From positions 1,057,595 through 1,121,594 of the forward strand of contig NZ_JAAZWE010000002.1 in assembly GCF_013185185.1 (NCBI RefSeq): DNA of 64,000 bases. The letters are read 5' to 3'. Of this stretch, positions 1 through 8,873 are shown one piece after another. Origin of the DNA: Saccharibacillus endophyticus (GTDB taxonomy: Bacteria; Bacillota; Bacilli; Paenibacillales; Paenibacillaceae). A program made the position numbers and the translations under genes. The stretch's first letter is position 1; each line of letters starts with the position of its first letter. The notes under the pieces are model-generated. The model saw only the letters and a program-made list of their open reading frames with translations. It was not told where the DNA came from and made no database searches.

Positions 1-1372
1 TCTCGATCACGTCCGATACGCCGTAAAATAATCTCAGGCGCCTCACCACATTGCCGAAGCCGATTCCCGTCGAATGCCCTTCCGGCTGCATGTCGCGTTC
101 TTCCAGAATGCCGCGAATCTTTTCTTCGTGCATCCCCGGCCCGTCGTCGGCAATCTCCACCGCGACATGGTCGCCCGCATCCGCGATCGTCACCGTAATC
201 GTTCCTCCGTTTTCCGCAGGTTCGATCGCGTGAATGACTGCGTTCTCCACAATCGGCTGCAGCGTCAATCCCGGCATCTGCACGGCCAGACAGCTCTCGT
301 CGATCTCCGTGACCAGATTCAGCCGCTCCGTAAAGCGCGCCGATTGGATCTCCATATACTGCCGCATCACGCGCACCTCATCGTACAGCGTCACCGCGCG
401 ATCCAACCGCTTGAGATTATAACGCAGAAGCCCCGCCACGCTTACCAGCAGGTCGCTTGTCTCCTCCGCCCCTTCCAGAAAAGCCTTTTTGGACAGCGTG
501 TCGAGAATATTGAACAGGAAATGCGGGTTGATCTGGCTCTGCAAACTGCGAAGCTGGCTTTCTTGAAGCAGCAGTTGGCTTTGCTGCAGCTCGCTTTTCA
601 GCCGTGCTTTTTCTTTCATTTCGAGGATCAGATTGTTGATGTTCACCCGCATGCGCTCGAATGTCGTCGCCAGAAAAGAAATCTCGTCCGACGAGTTCAC
701 GACGATCTGCCGTTCGAATTTGCCTTTGGCCAGCTCTTGCGCTGCTTTCGTCAATTGCTGAACCGGCCTTGTGATGCTGAGCGAAAACCAATAAGTGAAC
801 AGCAGCAGACCGAACGTGATGGCAAGCAGTATCCAGATCCCGAACTTTTTCAACTCTTCGGCTTGCTCGATGATGCTGCGGTAGAACCGCTCGTACGTGT
901 TCAGTTCGATATCGATCAGCTGCAGCGTCATCTCCGATATATAACGGGAAACGCGCGTCGCCTCCGCAAAAGCCTTCGACGATTCCTCGGTCTCGCGCTC
1001 GGATTTGAACATGATCGATCGGTCCGTCGTTTCAATAAGACTATCGATCAGGTTCATGTAGCTGGTCAGCGCGAAATCGTTCTCTTCGTTGCGCAGCACG
1101 CCGACCGAGCTTTGCGCTTCCCGCAGCTGCTGTTCGCCGCGCCGCAAGCTGCTCAGATTCCCTTCGGTCGGCGTCAGCAGATAGATATTGAGCGCGTTGA
1201 CCGTCTGGCGGCTGGCCGTCGTGACCTCGTTCATGATCAGGTAACGCTGAAGAATCTCGTTATATTGATCCTGCGTCTTCTGGTTGTAGTAGGTGAGCAT
1301 CATCCAGATCGAAGCCATGATGAACATGACAATGGCCGTCAACGTCCAGATTTTTCGCTGAATTCCGATCAT
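1..1372 (-). CDS. YesM-type sensor histidine kinase (partial, 3' end outside window)
   Basis: Membrane histidine kinase that would phosphorylate a YesN-type AraC response regulator. My reverse-strand reading from an ATG at 1372 gives an N-terminal membrane helix (about residues 7-24), an extracellular stretch, a second helix (about 265 residues before the cut end), a HAMP-like linker, the His_kinase motif INPHFLFN near residue 281 with the phosphoacceptor His, and an HATPase region with the N-box PGLTLQPIVENA. The C-terminal end is lost at the window edge. The start overlaps the stop of the upstream binding-protein gene by four bases (ATGA), so the two are translationally coupled. The pairing suggests that the tethered binding protein feeds the sugar signal to this kinase. 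Kinase class is certain; the ligand is unknown. Confidence 0.9.
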   Translation of the reverse strand, partial: MIGIQRKIWTLTAIVMFIMASIWMMLTYYNQKTQDQYNEILQRYLIMNEVTTASRQTVNALNIYLLTPTEGNLSSLRRGEQQLREAQSSVGVLRNEENDFALTSYMNLIDSLIETTDRSIMFKSERETEESSKAFAEATRVSRYISEMTLQLIDIELNTYERFYRSIIEQAEELKKFGIWILLAITFGLLLFTYWFSLSITRPVQQLTKAAQELAKGKFERQIVVNSSDEISFLATTFERMRVNINNLILEMKEKARLKSELQQSQLLLQESQLRSLQSQINPHFLFNILDTLSKKAFLEGAEETSDLLVSVAGLLRYNLKRLDRAVTLYDEVRVMRQYMEIQSARFTERLNLVTEIDESCLAVQMPGLTLQPIVENAVIHAIEPAENGGTITVTIADAGDHVAVEIADDGPGMHEEKIRGILEERDMQPEGHSTGIGFGNVVRRLRLFYGVSDVIE

Positions 1373-2346
1373 TGCGCATCCTCCGTCGTCAACATGCGAA
1401 CATCGGTCAGATAGCCCCCGGCGTCAAGCGGAACAGTCTCGCCCTCCAGCCACTGCACCATCATTCGCACGCCGGTCTCTCCCATCTCCGACGGAGATTG
1501 CTGAACGACTCCGTCCAGCTTCCCCTGCCGCAGCAAAGCCAGGATATCGGGATTATCGTCGAAAGAGTAGATATGATACGGCGCCACCTGCGAGCGTCGG
1601 CCGATCTCCTGCACCATGGCCGGCGTCAAGTTGGCATCCACCGATATGAAGGCGTTTACATCAGGGAAATGGTTCATTACGTTCTGCGTCGCGGCCGCAA
1701 TCTTTTCCTCTTCGTCCGAGCTGGTCACGTATTCGATACGGATACCGGGATGCCGGTCCAGTATGCCGCGAATGCCTTCGACCCGCTGCCGCTGATCATA
1801 TTCTTCGCGTTGATCGCCCATCAGGACTACCGTGCCCCTGTCGCCCATATCGGCAATCAGCGTATTCGCAATCAGCTCTCCGGCCGCCAAGGCATCCGAG
1901 CCGACATACGTTTTGCGCATGCTTTGGGACATCGGCACATCGCTTGCCACCGTAATGATCGGAATGCCGTAAAAAGCCGCTTTTACCTTCGTCAGACTAT
2001 CGAACGCATCTTCGTCCATCCCCTGCACGATGATGCCGTCCACCTTCGAATCGATCGCGATCTCAAGCTGCTTCAAAAAGTCTTCCCGGTCTTCGCCGTA
2101 CGTTCCCCACACTTCCAGATTCGCTCCCAGCCGCTGGGCTTCCGCCTCTGCCCCTTCGCCGACCTCGTTCCAGAACGGCGTGCCGAGATCCTGCGTGACG
2201 AGGACAAGCCGATAACGATCCTCTTCCCGATGCTGAAGCTGCGGCGGCTGCCAGGCGGATTGCACGAATCGAATCGCGGAGATCATGGTGAAAAAAAGAA
2301 AAATGGCGCAAATCGAACCCAACGCCAAGCTAATCGTCTTATGCAA
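1369..2346 (-). CDS. Membrane-tethered sugar-binding protein (RbsB/Peripla_BP_4 type), sensor partner of the kinase
   Basis: Substrate-binding protein of the ribose/xylose type, 325 aa, with one uncleaved-looking N-terminal helix (about residues 5-27) rather than a lipobox. The fold signature is visible: DLGTPFWNEVGEGAEAEA near the start, the hinge segment VDGIIVQGMDEDAF, and SFDDNPDILALLRQGKLDG in the second lobe. Translation probably starts at a TTG behind GAGGG with seven-base spacing. There are no ABC permease or ATPase genes next to it; instead it overlaps a YesM-type kinase. That arrangement is known for three-component sugar sensors such as XylFII-LytS-YesN of clostridia, where the binding protein is a sensor and not a transporter part. 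The sensor role here is inferred from context. Confidence 0.85.
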   Translation of the reverse strand: MHKTISLALGSICAIFLFFTMISAIRFVQSAWQPPQLQHREEDRYRLVLVTQDLGTPFWNEVGEGAEAEAQRLGANLEVWGTYGEDREDFLKQLEIAIDSKVDGIIVQGMDEDAFDSLTKVKAAFYGIPIITVASDVPMSQSMRKTYVGSDALAAGELIANTLIADMGDRGTVVLMGDQREEYDQRQRVEGIRGILDRHPGIRIEYVTSSDEEEKIAAATQNVMNHFPDVNAFISVDANLTPAMVQEIGRRSQVAPYHIYSFDDNPDILALLRQGKLDGVVQQSPSEMGETGVRMMVQWLEGETVPLDAGGYLTDVRMLTTEDAQ

Positions 2347-2618
2347 GCTGTATCCCTCTTTTCATCCGGATAATTAAATTATAACATTTTATTCCAGTTC
2401 ACCGAAAGATCAGAATATCCGCCGAGTTCCTTGGCAGTTTGTCTACTGTAGCAAATCAGTCGGCGTCTGAATAGATTTTTTTTGCAGAACTGCCTATGAA
2501 ACTGTTTTTATCGTTCGTTTCGGAGTTTTCTTGTACGGGTAAGGTGCAACGAAGAGTCAATTGTCGGAACGTTCCCCGAGTCTGCGATAAAAGCAACCCA
2601 ATCGAGGAGGAATTTATC

Positions 2619-3356
2619 ATGACGAAAAAGCCTTTAGGCAAAAAGCATCTGGTCGCCTCATTCGCATGCGGTGCCGTATTGTTCTCCGGACTTTCCGCTG
2701 CAGCGGCCGATACGTCGGTATCCGCAATGATTTCCAAAGCGACATTCTTTGCGTTCGGCGAAAGACAAGCAGCTCCCGCGCCGACAGGCAGCAACGGCGC
2801 CAAATCTCCGGCCGCGCTGAATTACAACGGTACGACGTACGTTCCGGTACGCGCGATCGGCGACATGCTCGACGTTCCGGTATATTGGGATGCCGCGAAT
2901 AATGCCATCTCGACAGGCAGCGCCAAAACGATCGTGAAAAGCGCGGACGGCACCGTGCACGGCAGCATTGATTTGATGGAGGAAAAAGGCGGGGTACGCG
3001 TTAAAGTGAGCTTGATGGATATTCCTGCGGGGCCGCACGGCATCCACGTCCATCAAATGCCGATCAAAAACAACGACTTCGCTACGGCGCTCGGCCATTT
3101 CAATCCGACCAAGCACGAGCACGGCCATAATAATCCGCAAGGCGCCCACGTCGGCGACTTTACCAAAAACTTGACCGCCGACAAAAACGGCAAAGCGGTG
3201 CAGGAGTTCTTCCTTGAAGGCGCTAATCTGCAGCCGGATAGTCCGATGTCCATCGCGGGTCGTTCGATTATCGTCCACGCGGGAGCGGACGATCAGAAGA
3301 GCGATCCGGCCGGAGATTCGGGGGATCGGATCGCGGGCGGGAATGTGCCGAAGTAA
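2619..3356 (+). CDS. sodC: Secreted Cu/Zn superoxide dismutase with copper amine oxidase N-like domain
   Basis: Exported superoxide dismutase, 245 aa, that would convert superoxide to peroxide outside the membrane. The start at 2619 is set by GAGGAGG six bases upstream; the longer frame has no ribosome site. A signal peptide covers about residues 1-30. A copper-amine-oxidase-N-like stalk segment (YVPVRAIGDMLDVPVYWD) lies at 74-91. The SOD domain has all metal ligands at family spacing: Cu ligands H143, H145, H160, H220 and Zn ligands H160, H168, H177, D180, with the substrate-guiding Arg at 237. Both cysteines of the usual intrasubunit disulfide are missing (RIAGG in place of RIACG), and the mature protein has no Cys at all. 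A bidirectional terminator follows. Confidence 0.93.
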   Translation: MTKKPLGKKHLVASFACGAVLFSGLSAAAADTSVSAMISKATFFAFGERQAAPAPTGSNGAKSPAALNYNGTTYVPVRAIGDMLDVPVYWDAANNAISTGSAKTIVKSADGTVHGSIDLMEEKGGVRVKVSLMDIPAGPHGIHVHQMPIKNNDFATALGHFNPTKHEHGHNNPQGAHVGDFTKNLTADKNGKAVQEFFLEGANLQPDSPMSIAGRSIIVHAGADDQKSDPAGDSGDRIAGGNVPK

Positions 3357-3399
3357 CAGATCGGATTCGATTCGAAAAGTCAGGCACTCGAACAAACGC

Positions 3400-3441
3400 A
3401 AAAAAGGAGACCGCCGAATATACTCGGCCGTCTCCTTTTTC
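3400..3441. terminator. Bidirectional intrinsic terminator
   Basis: AAAAAGGAGAC pairs with GTCTCCTTTTT across a 19-base spacer that adds inner pairs. Runs of A on the left and T on the right let it serve both sodC (plus) and the STM3941-like gene (minus). Confidence 0.85.
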
Positions 3442-3463
3442 GCATATTCGGTTTCCGCGCCGC

Positions 3464-4057
3464 TTATTCTTCGGGCCAGCCGTCCGACGAATGACCGCCT
3501 AACCGGTCTTCGAAATGCCCGTACCGCTGCCATCGCAGTTCCATCTCCCGCAAAATTTCCGGAGCTTCGGCCCCGAACCCTTGCATCGGAATATTGACCG
3601 GCATCGAGACGAGGCCGCGGTTGGCTTTCATCAATCCCCGCATGAAGCCGCTTCGGCGCGACAGAAAGTCTTGCGCGTTATGCAGATCGATCCCGATGTA
3701 CGGCTGGTTCATCAGCGTATAAGGTTCGATTTTGCTGATCTCGGTCCAAGCTACGAATCCGGCATTGGCCGCAGCCACCCGATCGTGCAGCCCTTTCTCG
3801 TCCAGCGTCAGGATCGGCGAGAACCGGAAGGCCCGGCGAACGCCGAACCCCATGCCCGTTACCCCCATCAGCAGCGATAAAATGCCCATGATTCCGCCGA
3901 AGATCGAATGGTCCGGCCCCGGACTGAAGCCGAGAACCATCAGATAGATGCCGACGGCGACGAACAGCAGACCGAACAACGCGATCTGCAGGGCTTTGCC
4001 CGGTTTCTGATAAAAATGAAGCGTGCGGCTTCCCTGCATCATCGTATCGCGCTCCAT
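3464..4057 (-). CDS. STM3941-family membrane protein with PH-like domain
   Basis: A 197-aa protein with two N-terminal membrane helices (about residues 20-43 and 50-75), then a cytoplasmic beta-rich domain containing SPILTLDEKGLHDR and ISKIEPYTLMNQPYIGIDL, the pattern of bacterial PH-like STM3941 proteins. Function is unknown. The start at 4057 has GAAAGGAG eight bases upstream. It lies 18 bases downstream of the opuCBC stop, so it may be co-transcribed with the osmoprotectant transporter, and it ends at the shared terminator with sodC. Confidence 0.7.
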   Translation of the reverse strand: MERDTMMQGSRTLHFYQKPGKALQIALFGLLFVAVGIYLMVLGFSPGPDHSIFGGIMGILSLLMGVTGMGFGVRRAFRFSPILTLDEKGLHDRVAAANAGFVAWTEISKIEPYTLMNQPYIGIDLHNAQDFLSRRSGFMRGLMKANRGLVSMPVNIPMQGFGAEAPEILREMELRWQRYGHFEDRLGGHSSDGWPEE

Positions 4058-4075
4058 GCTTGTTCTCCTTTCTAA

Positions 4076-5602
4076 TTATTCAGCCGATGTCAGCAATCCT
4101 TTTTCCGTCAAATATTCTTTAGCCACGTCTTCCGCCGAGCGCCCTTCCGCGTTGACCGCGTAGTTCATCTTCCGCATTTCGTCGTCGGTAATCTGTCCGC
4201 TCAGCACATTCAGCGTATCCGCCAGTTCCGGGTACTTATCCAGCGTTTCCTGAAGCATCAGCGGCGCGCCTTGGTAAGGAGGGAACAGACCTTTGTCGTC
4301 TTCCAGCACGGTCAGATCGTACTGCGCCAATTCGCTGTCGGTCGAGTACGCATCGAGCAGGTCGATATCGCCGCTTTCGATCGCTTGATAACGCAGCTTC
4401 GGCTCCATCGTGGATACCGTATGGAATTGGATGCCGTACAGCTCCTGTATGCCCAGATAGCCGTCTTCGCGATCCGAGAATTCAAGCGTGAAGCCCGCTT
4501 CGACATTGTTCTCGATCGGTTTGAGATCCGAGATCGTCGCTACCTGGTATTGATCCGCAAGACGCTTGGACATCGCCAGCGCATACGTATTGTTGTACGC
4601 CATCGGATCGAGCAGGGCCATATTGAATTCGCTTTTCATGCCGTCCCGCGCCTGGGCATACACTTCGGCGGCATCGGTGCTGGTCGCGGTGGTTTTCAGG
4701 AATTCGCTGATGGCCGTACCGGTAAACTCGGGATAAATGTCGATATCGCCGTTTTGCAAAGCCGCGAACACGAACGAAGTCTTCCCGAGTCCGGGCTTCA
4801 ACTCGACCGTCAGATCCGTGTCCTGCTCGATCAGTTCTTTGTACATGTTGATCAAAATTTCCGGTTCCGGTCCCAGTTTGGCTCCGAGCACCAGATCCGC
4901 TTTGGCGGCTTGACCGAAAAGCGGGATAATCAGGAAAGCCGCGATGATAACCGCAAAGCCGCCGAGTGCCGCAAGCGAACGCTTGAGCGACAGCTTTTCC
5001 AGAAAACGAAGCACAAAGTCAAAAATAATCGCGAGCAGCGCCGCCGGAATCGCCCCGATCAGAATCAGGTTGGTGTCGTTGCGGTCGATGCCGAGCAGGA
5101 TCAATTCGCCCAGGCCGCCGCCGCCGATCAACGCGGCCAGCGTGGCCGTTCCGATAATCAGCACGGTCGCGGTGCGAATGCCCGCCATGATGACGGGCAT
5201 CGCCAGCGGCAATTCGACTTTGAACAACCGTTTTCGCCGGTTCATCCCCATCGCGTCGGCCGCTTCGATCAGCGAGGGATCGACGCCGCGCACTCCCGTA
5301 TACGTGTTGCGCAGAATCGGGAGCAGCGCATAGATCACGAGCGCCACGACCGCCGGCACGCGCCCGATGCCGAGCAGCGGAATCATCAGGCCGAGCAGCG
5401 CCAAGGACGGAATCGTCTGAAGCACCGCGGTTACGCCGATAATGCCTTCCGCCGCGCGCGGCGTCCTTGCCAGCAGCAGTCCGAGCGGCACGGCAATCAA
5501 CGCGGCGATCAGCAAAGAAATGAACGACAACACAATATGCTCGCCCAGCGTGCTCCATAATTGATCCTGCCGCTGCGAAAGAACGTCGAAGAAGGTATTC
5601 AT
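4076..5602 (-). CDS. Osmoprotectant/betaine-type ABC transporter, fused permease and substrate-binding protein
   Basis: A 508-aa fusion. Residues 1-205 are an OpuCB-like permease with several helices and the BPD_transp_1 EAA-like loop (EAADAMGMNRRKRLFKVELPL). After a further helix at about 212-232, residues 235-508 form the extracellular betaine/choline-type binding domain (LGAKLGPEPEILINMYKELI, then FTGTAISEFL). It would import quaternary amines such as glycine betaine or choline; members of the same family bind other ligands such as ergothioneine, so the substrate is open. Its ATG overlaps the ATPase stop by one base (TGATG), showing tight coupling. Confidence 0.88.
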   Translation of the reverse strand: MNTFFDVLSQRQDQLWSTLGEHIVLSFISLLIAALIAVPLGLLLARTPRAAEGIIGVTAVLQTIPSLALLGLMIPLLGIGRVPAVVALVIYALLPILRNTYTGVRGVDPSLIEAADAMGMNRRKRLFKVELPLAMPVIMAGIRTATVLIIGTATLAALIGGGGLGELILLGIDRNDTNLILIGAIPAALLAIIFDFVLRFLEKLSLKRSLAALGGFAVIIAAFLIIPLFGQAAKADLVLGAKLGPEPEILINMYKELIEQDTDLTVELKPGLGKTSFVFAALQNGDIDIYPEFTGTAISEFLKTTATSTDAAEVYAQARDGMKSEFNMALLDPMAYNNTYALAMSKRLADQYQVATISDLKPIENNVEAGFTLEFSDREDGYLGIQELYGIQFHTVSTMEPKLRYQAIESGDIDLLDAYSTDSELAQYDLTVLEDDKGLFPPYQGAPLMLQETLDKYPELADTLNVLSGQITDDEMRKMNYAVNAEGRSAEDVAKEYLTEKGLLTSAE

Positions 5603-6582
5603 CAGGCTTCGCCTCCTTCTTCAATTTCGCGGGCAATGCGCTTAAGCGTTCGTTCCCGATCCAGCAGGCCGATCACCTCGTCGCCCCGTCTCACCAACAA
5701 GCGTTTCTCGGCCGCAAAATGCCATAACAGTTCGCCCAACGCGGTATCCGCGCCGATGGTCACCGCGCCGTCGTTGGTAATCCGGCTATCCGGTTCCAAC
5801 GGCTCCGCCAATTCTTCCGCCGTCAGATGCGAAGCGATTTCGCGATGGGTTCCCGATCCGGCCGCATCGCCCAAAAATTCCCGGACGAAATCGTTTGCCG
5901 GATGCTGCACGATCTCGTCCGGCGAGCCGATTTGCACGATTTTCCCGCCGTTCATCAGACAGACGCGATCGCCGAGTTTGATCGCTTCGCGCATATCGTG
6001 CGTCACGAAGACGATCGTTTTTCGAATCGAGCGCTGAAGCTCCAACAGGTCGTTTTGCAGCTTTTCGCGCGTGACCGGGTCAAGCGCGCTGAACGGCTCG
6101 TCCATCAGCAAGATATCCGGATCCGCCGCCAGCGCCCGAACGACGCCGACACGCTGCTGTTGTCCGCCGGACAGTTCGGAAGGAAGCTTGTCGCGATAGA
6201 CGTCCGGGTCCAGTCCGACCATGCCCAGCAGTCGATTGACCGATTTTTCGATCTCCTCGCGAGGTTTCTTCATCAGTTCGGGAACCAGCGCCACGTTTTC
6301 GCCCACCGTCATATGCGGGAATAACGCGATCTGCTGAAGCACGTAACCGATATTCCAGCGCAGCTCGCTTAACTTGTAATCGTCGACGGGACGACCTTCG
6401 ATACGGATCTGCCCGCTGCTGGTCTCGATCAGGCGGTTGATCGTTTTGAGCACCGTCGTTTTGCCGCAGCCGCTGGGACCGATCAGCACGAAGAACTCGC
6501 CTTTTTGGATCTCGAAAGACAATCCGTCGATAGCCTTACGGCCATCATCATACGTTTTGGTTACATGCTCGAATAGGATCAT
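5602..6582 (-). CDS. Osmoprotectant ABC transporter ATP-binding protein (OpuCA-like)
   Basis: ATPase of the transporter encoded by the next gene, 326 aa. Visible motifs are Walker A GPSGCGKTT, Q-loop region VLQQIALFPHM, signature LSGGQQQR, Walker B ILLMDEPFSALD and the switch His in VFVTHDMREA. The C-terminal tail (about 265-326) resembles a single CBS half-module, which in OpuA/OpuC ATPases senses ionic strength. I place the start at 6582 (ATGATCCTATTC) because GGGAGA sits eight bases upstream; an upstream ATG in the same frame lacks a ribosome site. Together with the fused permease-binding protein this is a complete importer. Confidence 0.9.
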   Translation of the reverse strand: MILFEHVTKTYDDGRKAIDGLSFEIQKGEFFVLIGPSGCGKTTVLKTINRLIETSSGQIRIEGRPVDDYKLSELRWNIGYVLQQIALFPHMTVGENVALVPELMKKPREEIEKSVNRLLGMVGLDPDVYRDKLPSELSGGQQQRVGVVRALAADPDILLMDEPFSALDPVTREKLQNDLLELQRSIRKTIVFVTHDMREAIKLGDRVCLMNGGKIVQIGSPDEIVQHPANDFVREFLGDAAGSGTHREIASHLTAEELAEPLEPDSRITNDGAVTIGADTALGELLWHFAAEKRLLVRRGDEVIGLLDRERTLKRIAREIEEGGEA

Positions 6583-6691
6583 AGTTTTCTCCCAAGTAGA
6601 TTGTCGTGGAATTCGTCTGTCATTCTCTTTTATCAATACCCGATTGTGGCGGCTTGGTATCACGGGAGGGAGAAAAACAAACTTTGAAAGT

Positions 6692-6887
6692 TACGTAGGC
6701 GGGGAAAGCGAGAAGACTGCGAGAGAAATTGCCAGCATACGCTTCCGAAGTGCATTTCTTCGAAATGATTTACAAGACGCTGTCTCACTCGGAAAAGGGA
6801 TTGGATTTGAATAAGGAATTTTCCGAGTTCAAAGGCGTCTTGACCTGAATTTCTCTCTCCGTCTTCTCGCTTCCAGCTACGTTGGGG
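6692..6887 (-). repeat. MITE-like repeat, family A copy 1
   Basis: About 196 bases with imperfect terminal inverted repeats: AAGCGAGAAGAC near the left end and GTCTTCTCGCTT near the right, extended on both sides by GAGAGAAATT/AATTTCTCTC and by TACGTAGG/CTACGTTG. An inner arm (GTCTCACTCGGAAAAG ... TTCCGAGTTCAAAGGCG) is also shared with the copy at 23734-23937, which lies in opposite orientation. It encodes nothing and fills most of the gap between the transporter and alkaline phosphatase genes. Confidence 0.75.
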
Positions 6888-6899
6888 ATTATTGACAAG

Positions 6900-6931
6900 G
6901 AAAAAGCCCCGGAATTTATTTTCCGGGGCTC
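6900..6931 (-). terminator. Intrinsic terminator of alkaline phosphatase gene
   Basis: Ten-base stem AGCCCCGGAA/TTCCGGGGCT with a six-base loop, followed on the minus strand by a T-run (A-run at 6901-6905 on plus), 20 bases after the phoA-like stop. Confidence 0.9.
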
Positions 6932-6950
6932 GTATTTTATCTTTATGCGT

Positions 6951-8609
6951 TTAAGGGAGCAAATCTACTGCGTCTTGCGGGACGAAGAATTGTTGGCCGT
7001 TGTGGATAACGTTGCCGTCCAATTGAACGGGTTGGCCGTTCCATTCGGCTACGCTTTTGAATACGGGCAGGCGCAGTGTGTTGTTGCCTTTTTTTATGAC
7101 GAGTACGGGGTTTGCCGCATCACTGTCGTCCGTCGTTACCTGAGCGCCTTTCGCTTTGAAAGACGCTTCGGCCGGAACGAACAGCTGCTTCGTTACCGCA
7201 TCGAGATCGACGCCGAGCGCGGAAGCCATTTCGCGCGCGATGTCCGTGTTTTCCAGCACGCCGCTGAGCTTCTGGCCGTTCGGCGCATAGGAGTACAGTA
7301 CGACGTCTCCGCCCGTATGGCCGCCGGACGTCCAGCCGATATGCGCGCGTTCGCTGATCATCGGACCGATCACGCCGTTCAATCTGCCCGCGTCGGCGCG
7401 ACGGATGGCTTCGACTTCCTTGTTCGTCAGGTCGGAGATTCCGTAGTATTCGGCCATGACCTGCTTGATGTTATTGTTCGTGCGCGGCGTCGCGAGCTTC
7501 GCTTCGACACCTTCGCCCGTCAGCTTGGCTTTGAGCAGCGGCGCGATGAACGTCTCCAACGGTTCCTTATCGTACGTGCCCGTCGTCGCGCGGTCGCCGA
7601 TCGAAATGCCGCCGTTGGCGTGGTCCGTTACCGCGATGACCATCGTATTGCCGTCTTCTTTCGCAAACTCGAGCGCTTCGCCTACTGCGTCGTCAAATGC
7701 GTTCACGTCGCTGATAATGCCGATCGGATCGTTCGCGTGCGCAGCCCAGTCGACTTTGCTGCCTTCGATCATCAGGAAGAAGCCGTCCTCGTTGCGATCC
7801 AGCACGTCGATCGCTTTCGAGGTCATTTCCGCCAGGCTCGGCTGTTCTTCCGGATTCCGGTCCATTTCATAACTCATCGCGCTGTCCGCGAACATTCCCC
7901 ACAGCTTATCCGAGCTGGACGCTTTCAGTTCAGCCGGACTTTTGACCAGATCGTAACCTAGGTCTTCGATAACGGCTTGCAGATCCTCGCCGTCTTCGCG
8001 TTCCTCGGCCGTGAAGTATTTCGCTCCGCCGCCCAGCACGACGTCGATACCCGCATACACCTGCTGTTCGCTCAGCGCATCGTAATTGCCGCGATCCGGA
8101 TAGTGGGCGCTAAAGGCTGCCGGAGTCGCGTGCATGATTTCGGAGGTGGCGATAATGCCTGTCGATTTGCCTGCCAGACGTGCGGCTTCAAGCACGTTCG
8201 CGACCGGCTTTTTCTCGTCGCCGGATGCAATGGCTTCAAGGCCCGGCATCGTGTTCTTGTCCGGCAGTACGCCGACGTAGCCCGTATGCGACTTGTGTCC
8301 CGTTGCGAATGCCGTACCCGCCGGGGCCGAGTCCGCTATGGCAGCGTCGGCGGAGTATGTACGCACGAGCCCGCTCGCCATCTCGTCCATGGCCAAGGCT
8401 TCGCCGCCGTTATACCAGCGTGCCAACGTCGTTCCGTCCATGCCCATTCCGTCCGGAATCAAAATGATGACGTTCTGAGCCTCGATCTCCGGCTGCTCGG
8501 CGGCAAACGCCGCTTGCGCGCCGGTTCCGAGCAGCATAGCAGCGGATAAAGCCCCCGCCATCCAAGCCGTTGTCTTGTTTTTTCCGCGTGCAGGTCCGAG
8601 CTTTTGCAA
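6951..8609 (-). CDS. Secreted alkaline phosphatase (PhoA family)
   Basis: Phosphate-scavenging phosphomonoesterase, 552 aa, exported by an N-terminal signal peptide ending near AQAAFAAE (residue 38). Catalytic features are in family order: metal-binding IPDGMGMDG (51-59), nucleophile Ser94 in IADSAPAGTAFATG, metal ligands in IEGSKVDWAAH and VTDHANGG, and the late His in SGGHTGGDV. The start codon appears to be TTG (8607-8609) placed nine bases after AAAAGGAG. It is monocistronic, with its own terminator. No Pho box could be assigned by eye. The enzyme class is firm; the exact substrate is not. Confidence 0.93.
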   Translation of the reverse strand: MQKLGPARGKNKTTAWMAGALSAAMLLGTGAQAAFAAEQPEIEAQNVIILIPDGMGMDGTTLARWYNGGEALAMDEMASGLVRTYSADAAIADSAPAGTAFATGHKSHTGYVGVLPDKNTMPGLEAIASGDEKKPVANVLEAARLAGKSTGIIATSEIMHATPAAFSAHYPDRGNYDALSEQQVYAGIDVVLGGGAKYFTAEEREDGEDLQAVIEDLGYDLVKSPAELKASSSDKLWGMFADSAMSYEMDRNPEEQPSLAEMTSKAIDVLDRNEDGFFLMIEGSKVDWAAHANDPIGIISDVNAFDDAVGEALEFAKEDGNTMVIAVTDHANGGISIGDRATTGTYDKEPLETFIAPLLKAKLTGEGVEAKLATPRTNNNIKQVMAEYYGISDLTNKEVEAIRRADAGRLNGVIGPMISERAHIGWTSGGHTGGDVVLYSYAPNGQKLSGVLENTDIAREMASALGVDLDAVTKQLFVPAEASFKAKGAQVTTDDSDAANPVLVIKKGNNTLRLPVFKSVAEWNGQPVQLDGNVIHNGQQFFVPQDAVDLLP

Positions 8610-8873
8610 ATCGATCCACTCCTTTTAGTGCCTTGCCTTCGATGTCGACAAGGTTTTATATGATTTCCAAAGCTCTTCCAGTTTAGGAAGAGAGCGTTTG
8701 CGCAGTATTAAGAAGAGTTACGATTTGTGTAAAAAAGCCCCTCCTTGCCGGCTGTCTGAAGCTTCGCGAAGTTGAAACAATCTCGCCGGAAACGCATAAT
8801 AGAAAGAGGCTCGTCGCTTCGGTCGAAGGGCCTGCTCATTGAATTTCCAGGATCGATATAGATGGAGGGTCAC

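Noticed and set aside
4271..5560. Long plus-strand open frames over the OpuC region (also 39596-41542, 35105-37129, 59952-61505)
   Set aside because: All are antisense shadows of well-supported genes, with Arg/His-rich composition and no ribosome binding sites.
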